In this document: positions 5,533 through 10,534 of the stretch, in pieces | How positions within the stretch are numbered: the first letter of the stretch is position 1 | Layout: every line of letters starts with the position of its first letter | Assembly (NCBI GenBank): GCA_964355525.1 | Contig: CAYHDY010000038.1 | Coordinates: 1-10,534 of the forward strand | DNA: 10,534 nucleotides | Direction: 5' to 3' | DNA from: XYB2-FULL-45-11 sp964355525 | GTDB lineage: Bacteria > Patescibacteriota > Patescibacteriia > UBA9934 > GWF2-40-263 | Translations under genes and position numbers: made by a program | The notes under the pieces: model-generated | Told to the model about the DNA's origin: nothing | The model's database searches: none | The model's input: the letters and a program-made list of their open reading frames with translations, nothing else

Positions 5533-6530
5533 TTTTAAGATTTTTTTCTCAACTCATTTTGAGTACTGTTTTATTGCAGATGTTTCCCGTTGATGGTGCG
5601 GATATACAGCGTCTTGCAACGGCATCTCAGGCGCAATTTGCACAGCCGTCGATGTATAATGCGTTCTCGCTTCCGACGCCACATTTGCCGGAAGCACCGG
5701 ATGTGATCGGTCCGATGAAAATAAAACCAAGCAGCCTCGGGGTTGTCACGTCCGCCGTGAGTGCGATTGTGGTTGACCGAAAAAGCAAAAAGATTTTGTT
5801 CGAAAAAAACATTGACGCGCCGCGATCGATCGGAAGCATTACAAAGTTGATGACCGCATTTGTTTTTCTTCAATCGAATCCGAATTTACAAGCGCCCGCT
5901 GCACTTGAAGCGGCGGATTATCGATCGGGCGGAGTGCAACATATTTCAATGCAAGATCAGGCGACGGTGAAAGATTTGTTGTATGCGAGTTTGATCAGTT
6001 CAGACAATTCCGCAACAGCGTCGCTTGTGCGTATTTCGGGAATGACGAACGCGGAGTTTATTCGAAAGATGAATGAGGCTGCTGTTTCCATGGGAATGGA
6101 ACGCACGACGTTTGCGGATCCGACGGGACTTTCCCCGAAGAACGAATCGGTTGTGACAGATATTGTAAAAATGTTGGACGCGGTTTCTCAAAATGACATC
6201 ATCCGCGACGCAACGGAACATGATGAATTTACGGTCGATGGAGGTTCCGGAAAAACGTATACGCTCAAAAGCACGGATCAATTACTTTCCAGTTTTATCA
6301 ATCAATCGCCGTATCATATTGTTGCGGGAAAAACAGGATATTTACCCGAAGCAGGTTACTGTCTTGGCACCGTCATGTCGTATGACGGTTCAGGGGATAT
6401 TATCGTTGTCGTTCTTGGATCCGAATCGAATAGTGATCGATTCCAAGACATTAAATCTCTTGTGGTGTGGACATACAATACGTTTAAGTGGCCGGATAAA
6501 CTTTCGTATGATACAAAAATTACTCGTTGA
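5529..6530 (+). CDS. D-alanyl-D-alanine carboxypeptidase-like serine peptidase (S11, DacA family)
   Basis: Encodes 333 residues. All three penicillin-binding motifs are present and in order: SITK (S103 nucleophile, K106), SDN (158-160) and KTG (268-270). The family trims the terminal D-Ala from peptidoglycan stem peptides outside the membrane. Residues 1-23 are a hydrophobic segment (ILRFFSQLILSTVLLQMF) acting as signal peptide or anchor, followed by a Pro-rich linker to about residue 67. The protein ends soon after the catalytic domain and lacks the C-terminal beta domain and amphipathic tail of E. coli PBP5. An AGAGGA SD (5517-5522) lies 6 nt before the ATG, inside scpB, and the start overlaps the scpB stop. 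D,D-endopeptidase activity (PBP7-like) cannot be excluded. Confidence 0.88.
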   Translation: MILRFFSQLILSTVLLQMFPVDGADIQRLATASQAQFAQPSMYNAFSLPTPHLPEAPDVIGPMKIKPSSLGVVTSAVSAIVVDRKSKKILFEKNIDAPRSIGSITKLMTAFVFLQSNPNLQAPAALEAADYRSGGVQHISMQDQATVKDLLYASLISSDNSATASLVRISGMTNAEFIRKMNEAAVSMGMERTTFADPTGLSPKNESVVTDIVKMLDAVSQNDIIRDATEHDEFTVDGGSGKTYTLKSTDQLLSSFINQSPYHIVAGKTGYLPEAGYCLGTVMSYDGSGDIIVVVLGSESNSDRFQDIKSLVVWTYNTFKWPDKLSYDTKITR

Positions 6531-7002
6531 GTGGTACGGATACATTCCGCATGAAGTGATGACAATTTTTCTTGCGGCGGTTCCGCTTACAGAATTACGC
6601 GCTGCGATTCCGATTGCTGTTACGATTTTTCATCTATCACCTCCGATCGCTTATATGCTTTCTGTGATCGGGAACATGATTCCACTCGTTTTTCTTTTCT
6701 GTTTTCTTCCATGGTTTCTCCGAATGCTTGCAAATCGGTTTCCGATTTTTCATACCATGCTCGAACGTTATTTTTTCCGCCTCAGTAAAAAACACGAAGC
6801 GAAACTGAACGCGTATGGCGCATTGTTTCTGTTTGTCTTTGTTGCAATTCCTCACCCCGGCGGTGGCGTATGGACAGCAAGCACACTCGCGATTTTATTT
6901 CGGATGAAACGCCGCTATGCGATTCCTGCGATTGTATGTGGAACGTGCGTGTCAGGATTAATCGTTCTTTCATTAACGGAAGCGGCGATGAAGGTATTTT
7001 AA
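6508..7002 (+). CDS. COG2426-type small membrane protein (Sm_multidrug_ex family)
   Basis: Encodes 164 residues with about four hydrophobic segments (near 17-40, 45-70, 102-116, 137-157). Diagnostic features are PLTELRAAIP (26-35), the GN pair at 55-56 and a re-entrant-like IPHPGGGVWTAS (114-125), which corresponds to the P.PGTGAWTG motif of PF06695; the PGTG is changed to PGGG. The family name suggests multidrug export but the function is not established. The start overlaps the last 23 bases of the peptidase gene in another frame; later starts (ATG 6559) would remove the residues before the conserved PLTELR helix. The open frame reaches much further upstream, over the peptidase gene, but that part has no family similarity. 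It ends 9 bases before the glycosyltransferase. Confidence 0.8.
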   Translation: MIQKLLVEWYGYIPHEVMTIFLAAVPLTELRAAIPIAVTIFHLSPPIAYMLSVIGNMIPLVFLFCFLPWFLRMLANRFPIFHTMLERYFFRLSKKHEAKLNAYGALFLFVFVAIPHPGGGVWTASTLAILFRMKRRYAIPAIVCGTCVSGLIVLSLTEAAMKVF

Positions 7003-7011
7003 AAATCTTTT

Positions 7012-8169
7012 ATGCGAATCGCGATTGACGGCACAACTCTTTGCGATTCTACGGGCGGCGTCGGAGCGGGAATCGAGCATTACACGTGGGAGATCACACG
7101 TGCACTTTTGCAATTAAAAACAAAACACACATTTTTAATTTTTGTTCCTTTCGTTCTCACAAAACCACGCATCAATGCCCTTATCGACGGCGCGCAGAGT
7201 CATGTGCAGATCGTTTATCTTCCATCTCTTCGTGTTTCTTTTTTGTCACGTCATCTCTTTTTTCCGCTTTTGATCGCGTTCCATCGTACGGATATTTTGT
7301 TCGCACCGTCCGGGCAATTACCTCTTTTTTGGCGCGGTCGTTCGATGATTACAATGCATGACGTTGCAATTTACGATCATCCGGAATGGTTCGCCGCACT
7401 TGGAGAACAAGATTTTTCGGTTCGCACGGTTGTTCCAAAATCGATTGAACGTGCGGAACGGATTCTCGCGGTGAGCGAAACAACAAAACAACGAATGATT
7501 CGATTATTTCCCGGTTCCGAAGAAAAAACATCGGTCGTATATGAAGGGGTGCGTCAACCGAAATTGAATGCGATGCGCGGATCATCATCCTTGTTTCCGT
7601 TCGATCGCGATTACGTTTTATTTCTCAGCACGCTCGAACCGCGAAAAAATTTAGTCATGGCTGTTCGTGCGTTCGATCTATTTTTGCAACAACATCCTGA
7701 GTCCGCTTCGAGTTCGCGATGTATTGTCGCAGGCAAACAAGGATGGGGAACCGATGAAACACTCGCACTCATTGCGGAAGTGAATCGCATGTGGTCCGAA
7801 TATGAACCGGAGGGAGTGATTCGTTTGCTCGGTGCTGTGACAGAGGAAGAGAAATGGATTTTGTTGAATCGCGCGTCTGTGTTCATGTATCCATCGCTCT
7901 ATGAAGGATTCGGGCTTCCCGTTCTTGAAGCGATGTCTGTCGGAACTCCCGTGATTATCACTCGCGAACAGGCACTCGAAGAGGTGAGTGGTGACGCGGC
8001 GATCACCGTTGCATTCGACGATGTTGAAGGAATGTCTCTCGCAATCGCTCAATGTTTGTTGCTTCCGGAGGCGGTCTCGTTGTTGCGTGAAGATGGAATC
8101 GCACGTGCGAAATTATTTTCGTGGGAACGTGCGGCGAAGGAAACGATGGGGGAGATTGAAAAGGATTGA
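7012..8169 (+). CDS. Glycosyltransferase family 4 (GT-B fold)
   Basis: Encodes 385 residues, typical of GT4. The N-terminal Rossmann half opens with MRIAIDGTTL and a glycine-rich GGVGAGIEHYTWEI loop. The region HDVAIYDHPEWF (116-127) and the linker VSETTKQRMIRLF (154-166) are typical of mannosyl/rhamnosyl GT4 enzymes. The C-terminal half holds LSTLEPRKNL (205-214) and the nucleotide-sugar E-x7-E motif EGFGLPVLEA (E298, E306). It should transfer a sugar from an activated donor at the cytoplasmic membrane face. Donor and acceptor are unknown. The last gene of the scpA unit; its stop codon lies inside the first 9-nt repeat of the downstream inverted repeat. Confidence 0.9.
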   Translation: MRIAIDGTTLCDSTGGVGAGIEHYTWEITRALLQLKTKHTFLIFVPFVLTKPRINALIDGAQSHVQIVYLPSLRVSFLSRHLFFPLLIAFHRTDILFAPSGQLPLFWRGRSMITMHDVAIYDHPEWFAALGEQDFSVRTVVPKSIERAERILAVSETTKQRMIRLFPGSEEKTSVVYEGVRQPKLNAMRGSSSLFPFDRDYVLFLSTLEPRKNLVMAVRAFDLFLQQHPESASSSRCIVAGKQGWGTDETLALIAEVNRMWSEYEPEGVIRLLGAVTEEEKWILLNRASVFMYPSLYEGFGLPVLEAMSVGTPVIITREQALEEVSGDAAITVAFDDVEGMSLAIAQCLLLPEAVSLLREDGIARAKLFSWERAAKETMGEIEKD

Positions 8170-8278
8170 GAGGACGGAGAGGATTAAGAGGACGGAGAAG
8201 GTTAAACTGTGAACCAAAAAACAAGAGTTAAAGACTCTTGTTTTGTTTTCATCTCAATCCTTTCCATCCTCTCAATCC
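8163..8278. repeat. Inverted cluster of 9-nt repeats around a terminator
   Basis: Left arm 8163-8189 and right arm 8252-8278 are reverse complements at 24 of 27 positions. Each is built of 9-nt units of the form GGANNGAGA (left: GGATTGAGA, GGACGGAGA, GGATTAAGA, GGACGGAGA to 8198). The cluster starts inside the glycosyltransferase stop region and ends 15 bases before the convergent gene's stop. It would make a long hairpin enclosing the terminator. Confidence 0.85.
8218..8249. terminator. Bidirectional terminator between convergent genes
   Basis: Perfect 11-bp stem AAAACAAGAGT (8218-8228) with ACTCTTGTTTT (8234-8244), loop TAAAG. T-rich on the plus side (TTTTGTTTT) and A-rich on the left (AAAAA, 8216-8220), so it can serve the glycosyltransferase and the minus-strand membrane gene. 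Confidence 0.85.
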
Positions 8279-8293
8279 ACTCCATCTTTTTTC

Positions 8294-8758
8294 CTATAAT
8301 TTCGTTTGCAAGTAAGCAATCAACACGACTTGTGCCATCAACGCGTAATAGAGGGGAACCTCTCCGTGTCGTTTGAGAAAAAAATCGTGGAAGAAGAAAT
8401 GCATTTTGAAGAACCATTTCAGAAGCGGGGACTTTGTGAGGTCGTAAAGTCCGACGAGAAGATCCGGCAATACTCCACCGATGATTCCCCACGTGAACGT
8501 GCGCACTGAGTCAATGTCGCGCGTGTTTGCGATCATAAGCACAAAGAAAATGGCGACGATCGCATCAACGGCGACATACGCGACGGCGCGTTTCCGTTTC
8601 TTTTTATGAACGCGGAAGTTGTCTGCCATACCGGAATCTCCGTGCGGGATCATGTCGACAAGAAAGTGTGAGATAAATCCAAAGACAAATGCCAATGCAG
8701 GATTTCCAGCCGCTTTTGCAAGAACAGCCCCGAGGGTCGCATGTGTGGTTAACGTCAT
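8294..8758 (-). CDS. YdjM-like membrane protein (putative metal-dependent hydrolase family)
   Basis: Encodes 154 residues with three to four hydrophobic segments (about 21-36, 59-78, 89-106, 135-150). Polar residues sit in a pattern typical of LexA-controlled YdjM-like and phospholipase-C-like membrane proteins: H6 (THATLGAVLA), H31 and D35 (SHFLVDMIPHGD), D99 (GGVLPDLL), H120 and H124 (KMHFFFHDF). These could bind metal; the activity is unknown. A basic stretch HKKKRKR (51-57) is probably cytoplasmic. The frame stays open upstream across the neighbouring gene, but the family match begins at the ATG at 8758. There a promoter ends only 9 nt before the ATG, and there is no SD, so leaderless translation is likely. 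Confidence 0.72.
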   Translation of the reverse strand: MTLTTHATLGAVLAKAAGNPALAFVFGFISHFLVDMIPHGDSGMADNFRVHKKKRKRAVAYVAVDAIVAIFFVLMIANTRDIDSVRTFTWGIIGGVLPDLLVGLYDLTKSPLLKWFFKMHFFFHDFFLKRHGEVPLYYALMAQVVLIAYLQTKL

Positions 8759-8767
8759 AATGAATGA

Positions 8768-8796
8768 AGGATAGCACGATTTTGCGGGTTTGTGAA
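8768..8796 (-). promoter_or_regulatory. Promoter of the YdjM-like gene
   Basis: On the minus strand, -35 TTCACA (8796-8791), 17-nt spacer, -10 TATCCT (8773-8768). Only 9 nt separate the -10 from the ATG, so the mRNA should start about 2-3 nt before it. Confidence 0.58.
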
Positions 8797-8810
8797 TCGT
8801 TATTGTATTC

Positions 8811-8839
8811 GTAGGAGCGGGTCTCGTGCCCGCCCTCGC
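8811..8839. repeat. GC-rich REP-like element
   Basis: Contains GCGGG and CCCGC arms (hairpin around TCTCGTG) and the flank GTAGGAGCGGG typical of short dispersed repeats seen in many environmental bacterial genomes. It lies between the phosphorylase terminator and the YdjM-like promoter. Only one copy is in the window, so the repeat nature rests on resemblance. Confidence 0.5.
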
Positions 8840-8851
8840 AAAATTGAAAAT

Positions 8852-8876
8852 AAAAAACGGGAATACGATTCCCGTT
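8852..8876 (-). terminator. Intrinsic terminator of the phosphorylase gene
   Basis: Minus-strand stem AACGGGAAT (8876-8868) with ATTCCCGTT (8864-8856), loop CGT, followed by a T-run (8857-8852). It starts 4 bases after the stop codon. Confidence 0.9.
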
Positions 8877-8880
8877 GAGC

Positions 8881-9708
8881 CTAACAGTTGTTGATGATGT
8901 CCGTGAGAAGCTGACCGAGCCGATCCGAATTCTGCTGCGCCTTCGCTGTGTGTGCCTCGTGATTGAGCACTTCTTGCGGACCGTTCATGATGTGTGCAAG
9001 CGCGAGGACACGGACGTCCGGGTACAGAGCTGCGACGCAACATTCGGGTTTGATGCTCATGCCGACAGCGATCGCACCGCGCGTTTCCATATTGCCTTTG
9101 TCGTGCACGATGCCTTCGATGTGCGGACCGCGCCAGAACACATACGATCCGAGCAGAGCGTTCGTCGGGCGGTACGAAGACTCATCGATCTGATCGATCC
9201 AGTCTTGATTCAGTACCTGTTCCGGAGAGCAGAACTCGCCTGGGAACAAAGGCATGGTCTCGTTGTAGCCGGACACGAATGCGTTGATGAAGACGATCGT
9301 GCCGGGAGTTGCGTCTGCACCGAGTCCGCCTGCGCCGCAGGTGAGGATCAGGTTCTTCACGCCGAGCTTGAGCAGAACTTCGATTTGCGTACGGACGAAA
9401 ACCGCGATGTCTGGATTGAACGTACACTCGTTCATGTGCACGCGACCGCGTAGGATCAGCACGTCCTCGTCGCCGAACTTTCCGATCTCGATGCGCCGTT
9501 GGTGTCCCTGGATCGTTTCGAGATCGTTGCCTCCCGGGAATTCCGTGAGGTTGATGAACCTGGTTGAGCCTGTGTCGAGCGAATCGCCCCAGCCCGTGCC
9601 GAGCACGACAGCTTTCTTGATTGTTTGGCCTTCCTCGAGACCCAGCCGTTCGCGCGTTTTTTTTACGGCGATGTCGAGTCGAATTTCGTACCGGTGTTTT
9701 GTGATCAT
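8881..9708 (-). CDS. Purine nucleoside phosphorylase-like protein (PNP/MTAP family)
   Basis: Encodes 275 residues, the length of trimeric PNP (COG0005), which splits purine nucleosides with phosphate for salvage. Family landmarks: VLGTGWGDSL phosphate loop (35-44), EFPGG, IQGHQRR (H69), GRVHMNE (R89, H91), LILTCGAGGLG (120-130, usually TNAAGG), GPHIEG (E198) and AVGMSIKPE (M217). The purine-specificity Asn near the end of the family (TN in human PNP) looks replaced in LALAHIMNG, so substrate and even activity are uncertain. The start ATG has the best Shine-Dalgarno of the window, GGAGG, 4 nt upstream, and its own promoter. Codons end more often in C or G (ATC, CTC, GGC, GAC) than those of neighbours, which suggests high expression or transfer. 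Confidence 0.82.
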   Translation of the reverse strand: MITKHRYEIRLDIAVKKTRERLGLEEGQTIKKAVVLGTGWGDSLDTGSTRFINLTEFPGGNDLETIQGHQRRIEIGKFGDEDVLILRGRVHMNECTFNPDIAVFVRTQIEVLLKLGVKNLILTCGAGGLGADATPGTIVFINAFVSGYNETMPLFPGEFCSPEQVLNQDWIDQIDESSYRPTNALLGSYVFWRGPHIEGIVHDKGNMETRGAIAVGMSIKPECCVAALYPDVRVLALAHIMNGPQEVLNHEAHTAKAQQNSDRLGQLLTDIINNC

Positions 9709-9737
9709 GGTGCCTCCACTGCAAGTGCAGCCTCGGA

Positions 9738-9766
9738 AGAGTAGGAGAAATAGTCGTTTGTGTCAA
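9738..9766 (-). promoter_or_regulatory. Promoter of the phosphorylase gene
   Basis: Minus strand: perfect -35 TTGACA (9766-9761), 17-nt spacer, -10 TACTCT (9743-9738; 3 of 6). The transcript would carry a leader of about 20 nt with a small CTGC-ACTT-GCAG hairpin just before the GGAGG. Confidence 0.55.
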
Positions 9767-9779
9767 GATCCCCGCAAAC

Positions 9780-9806
9780 AAAAACATCCGTGGTTCACAC
9801 AGATGT
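9780..9806 (-). terminator. Terminator after the tRNA-fMet gene
   Basis: Minus strand: ACATC-T-GTG pairs with CAC-G-GATGT around loop TGAAC (9806-9784), then T-rich TTTTGTTTG. It begins 4 bases after the CCA end of the tRNA. Confidence 0.75.
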
Positions 9807-9852
9807 CTTTGGTTGCGGGGATTGGATTTGAACCAATGACCTTCGGGTTATG

Positions 9853-10060
9853 CGTACCTTCCACAGTTTTCACTGCCCTCGACAGATTGTCGGAGTTTGG
9901 GGTCTGGACTTTCTCTTCACCCTCGATTTGCATCGTTCGGGTGTCTGCCATTAAGTCTCTACACCTTTCCGCCAGAGGCGGACTTGGCTCGGGATTACCA
10001 TCTTTGAGGCTTCCCCGAATTTGACAGAATTCATACAGAAATTACTTTCTGTGTAGCCCA
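9853..10060 (-). ncRNA. Group I ribozyme catalytic core
   Basis: Elements in order on the minus strand: internal guide TGGGCT (10060-10055); P2 hairpin ACAGAAA-GTAA-TTTCTGT (10052-10035); P3 TCTGTC (10028-10023) with GGCAGA (9949-9944); P4 TCGGG/CCCGA and P5 GCC/GGT; the conserved AATCCCGAGCCAAG; P6a TCCGCC-TCT-GGCGGA (9982-9968); P7 GACTT (9957-9953) with AAGTC (9911-9907) around GGTGTAGAGACTTAA; P8 with ACCC/GGGT; and a P9-region hairpin CAGT-GAAA-ACTG (9875-9864). The P and Q to S signatures are well preserved, so the ribozyme looks intact. Confidence 0.88.
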
Positions 10061-10477
10061 CTCTAAGATCAAATTCCACGCGTCACGAAATTGCAAAGAT
10101 TTTGGTTTTCGTTGGCGCTTTTGAGATTCAACCATATGAATCTCGCTTCCGTAATTTATGAACACATTTACCGGGAAAACATAGAAGAGGTTTAATTCTT
10201 CGATGTAGACCAGTGCAAAGTCAAAGTCAGATGCTTGATAAACAGATCGTTTTATCACGCGGCGATTCGTTTTTGTCCGACGATTATCGACAACGTAATT
10301 TCCTGATTTGTTTTTCCAAGCGCTCTTCACTTGAATTTTTGCCAAACAACCGTTGATATCGAATATCAGGTCGTAAGCAAGGCGATCGCCGATCGGACGC
10401 AATACACCCCAGTCATTTTGCAATGCTCGGAGGATAACGGCTTGTTCCGCGATGTCACCTTTCAGTTTGGTGTCCAT
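10031..10477 (-). CDS. PD-(D/E)XK homing endonuclease of the tRNA-fMet intron (I-SspI-like)
   Basis: Encodes 148 residues. The restriction-fold core shows KLKGDIAEQA (E11), PIGDRLAYDLIFD (D36) and IQVKSAW (Q49, K51), the E..D..QxK set of the intron-associated PDDEXK_5 family. A basic region RRTKTNRRVIKR (66-77) and FYVFPVNVFI-YGSEIH follow as in relatives. It would cut intronless tRNA-fMet genes across the anticodon arm and so promote intron homing. The ATG at 10477 lies 26 bases into the intron with no SD, directly after the P1-extension strand. The 3' end runs into the ribozyme: codons 135-148 also form the P1 3' strand, guide sequence and P2. The ORF is intact, with all candidate catalytic residues present, so it is probably active. 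Confidence 0.9.
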   Translation of the reverse strand: MDTKLKGDIAEQAVILRALQNDWGVLRPIGDRLAYDLIFDINGCLAKIQVKSAWKNKSGNYVVDNRRTKTNRRVIKRSVYQASDFDFALVYIEELNLFYVFPVNVFINYGSEIHMVESQKRQRKPKSLQFRDAWNLILEWATQKVISV

Positions 10478-10496
10478 GCAATTTGAGAGATCTTAG
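10063..10496 (-). repeat. P1 extension: long-range pairing enclosing the endonuclease gene
   Basis: On the minus strand CTAAGATC (10496-10489) is the exact complement of GATCTTAG (10070-10063). After a short bulge, CAAATT (10485-10480) pairs with AATTTG (10075-10070). At its base, exon GGCT plus intron CA pair with the guide TGGGCT (10060-10055). The coordinates span both arms; the coding region lies in the loop. Confidence 0.78.
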
Positions 10497-10534
10497 TAAT
10501 TGAGCCCGACGAGCTGCCAGACTGCTCCACCCCG

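Larger units (their letters stand above)
9853..10502 (-). mobile_element. 650-nt group I intron (IC3-like) in tRNA-fMet, with homing endonuclease
   Basis: The intron ends in G (9853) and follows U33 of the 5' exon. Its core reads like the bacterial tRNA introns of Azoarcus tRNA-Ile and cyanobacterial tRNAs. A PD-(D/E)XK endonuclease gene lies in the P1 loop, the arrangement expected of a relative of the Synechocystis tRNA-fMet intron encoding I-SspI, in the same host tRNA. The element should self-splice from the precursor and spread by cleavage of intronless fMet genes. The family link is from memory of the known intron and was not aligned here. Confidence 0.9.
9810..10534 (-). tRNA. Initiator tRNA-fMet(CAT), interrupted by a group I intron; first 2 nt outside window
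   Basis: 5' exon 10534-10503 and 3' exon 9852-9810, CCA encoded. Joined, they form the D arm GAGC...GCTC, the anticodon arm TCGGG-CTCATAA-CCCGA with three consecutive G-C pairs (an initiator hallmark), variable loop AGGTC, T arm ATTGG-TTCAAAT-CCAAT and acceptor strand CCCCGCA. The acceptor 3' strand pairs with CGGGG at the window edge; the two missing 5' bases should give the C1-A72 mismatch of initiators. The splice point is set by U33 as the last exon base and G at 9853 as the last intron base, as group I chemistry requires, so the intron lies between U33 and C34. This may be the only initiator tRNA; the window cannot show that. Confidence 0.92.

Noticed and set aside
6193..6507. Upstream extension of the COG2426-type protein
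   Set aside because: It overlaps the peptidase coding region in another frame and shows no membrane or family pattern.
8163..8278. CRISPR-like repeats
   Set aside because: Units are 9 nt, directly adjacent and mirrored, with no spacers and no cas genes.
8759..9043. N-terminal extension of the YdjM-like protein
   Set aside because: The stretch is translation of the REP-like element and the phosphorylase gene in another frame on the same strand; family similarity starts at MTLTTHATLG.
9763..9951. 62-residue minus-strand frame ending past the tRNA
   Set aside because: It runs through the ribozyme core and the tRNA 3' half; its PKVIGSNPIPAT stretch is the usual translation of a tRNA T arm.
8875..10024. 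Long plus-strand frames opposite the phosphorylase and tRNA
   Set aside because: They are antisense shadows of a GC-rich gene and of the intron core, with no recognisable domain or ribosome site.
10501..10503. Alternative intron boundaries after C34 or A35
   Set aside because: The repeated CA makes the joined tRNA identical in each case, but only U33/C34 gives a terminal exon U and a terminal intron G as group I splicing requires.
1..10534. UGA=Gly genetic code (Gracilibacteria/Absconditabacteria type)
   Set aside because: TGA ends several genes at sensible family lengths and no in-frame TGA occurs inside conserved domains.

Overview
The window looks like a chromosomal piece of a small-genome bacterium, most likely a Patescibacteria/CPR member (Parcubacteria- or Uhrbacteria-like). 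The reasons are the packing ruvX-recO-asnS-aspS-scpA-scpB-D,D-peptidase, an unusually short bacterial-type AspRS, a self-splicing intron in a tRNA gene, and few Shine-Dalgarno (SD) sequences. TGA is used as a stop (scpB, the D,D-peptidase, the glycosyltransferase), so the code is standard and not the UGA=Gly code of some CPR groups. The taxonomic placement is inference.

Plus strand, 1-8169: the 3' part of ruvX, then recO, then a perfect 50-bp palindrome, then asnS with its own terminator. Next comes aspS behind an elaborate leader. The leader has a promoter, a nearly leaderless 15-codon peptide ending NNNDDNSD, and mutually exclusive RNA hairpins ending in a terminator. A second mini-ORF with a good SD overlaps the aspS start as ATGA. 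aspS is followed by a strong terminator and a second transcription unit: scpA and scpB (Smc kleisin and partner), a D-Ala-D-Ala carboxypeptidase-like protein, a COG2426-type membrane protein, and a GT4 glycosyltransferase. This unit joins chromosome segregation to cell-envelope functions.

Convergent junction, 8163-8294: a hairpin terminator usable in both directions, nested inside a 27-nt imperfect inverted repeat built of 9-nt units.

Minus strand, 8294-10534: a small membrane protein of the YdjM/metal-dependent hydrolase type, then a purine nucleoside phosphorylase-like gene with its own promoter, the best SD in the window and different codon usage. At the window edge lies an initiator tRNA-fMet gene interrupted at the anticodon by a 650-nt group I (IC3-like) intron. 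The intron carries a PD-(D/E)XK homing endonuclease whose last codons also form ribozyme helices P1 and P2.

The most novel element is the aspS leader. It has every part of a trp-type, ribosome-controlled attenuator, with Asn and Asp as the sensed codons. Other items of interest are the intron's dual-coding region, a 15-nt palindrome family found both inside aspS and in the intron P6 helix, the 50-bp palindrome before asnS, and promoters placed so close to start codons that several mRNAs are probably leaderless.
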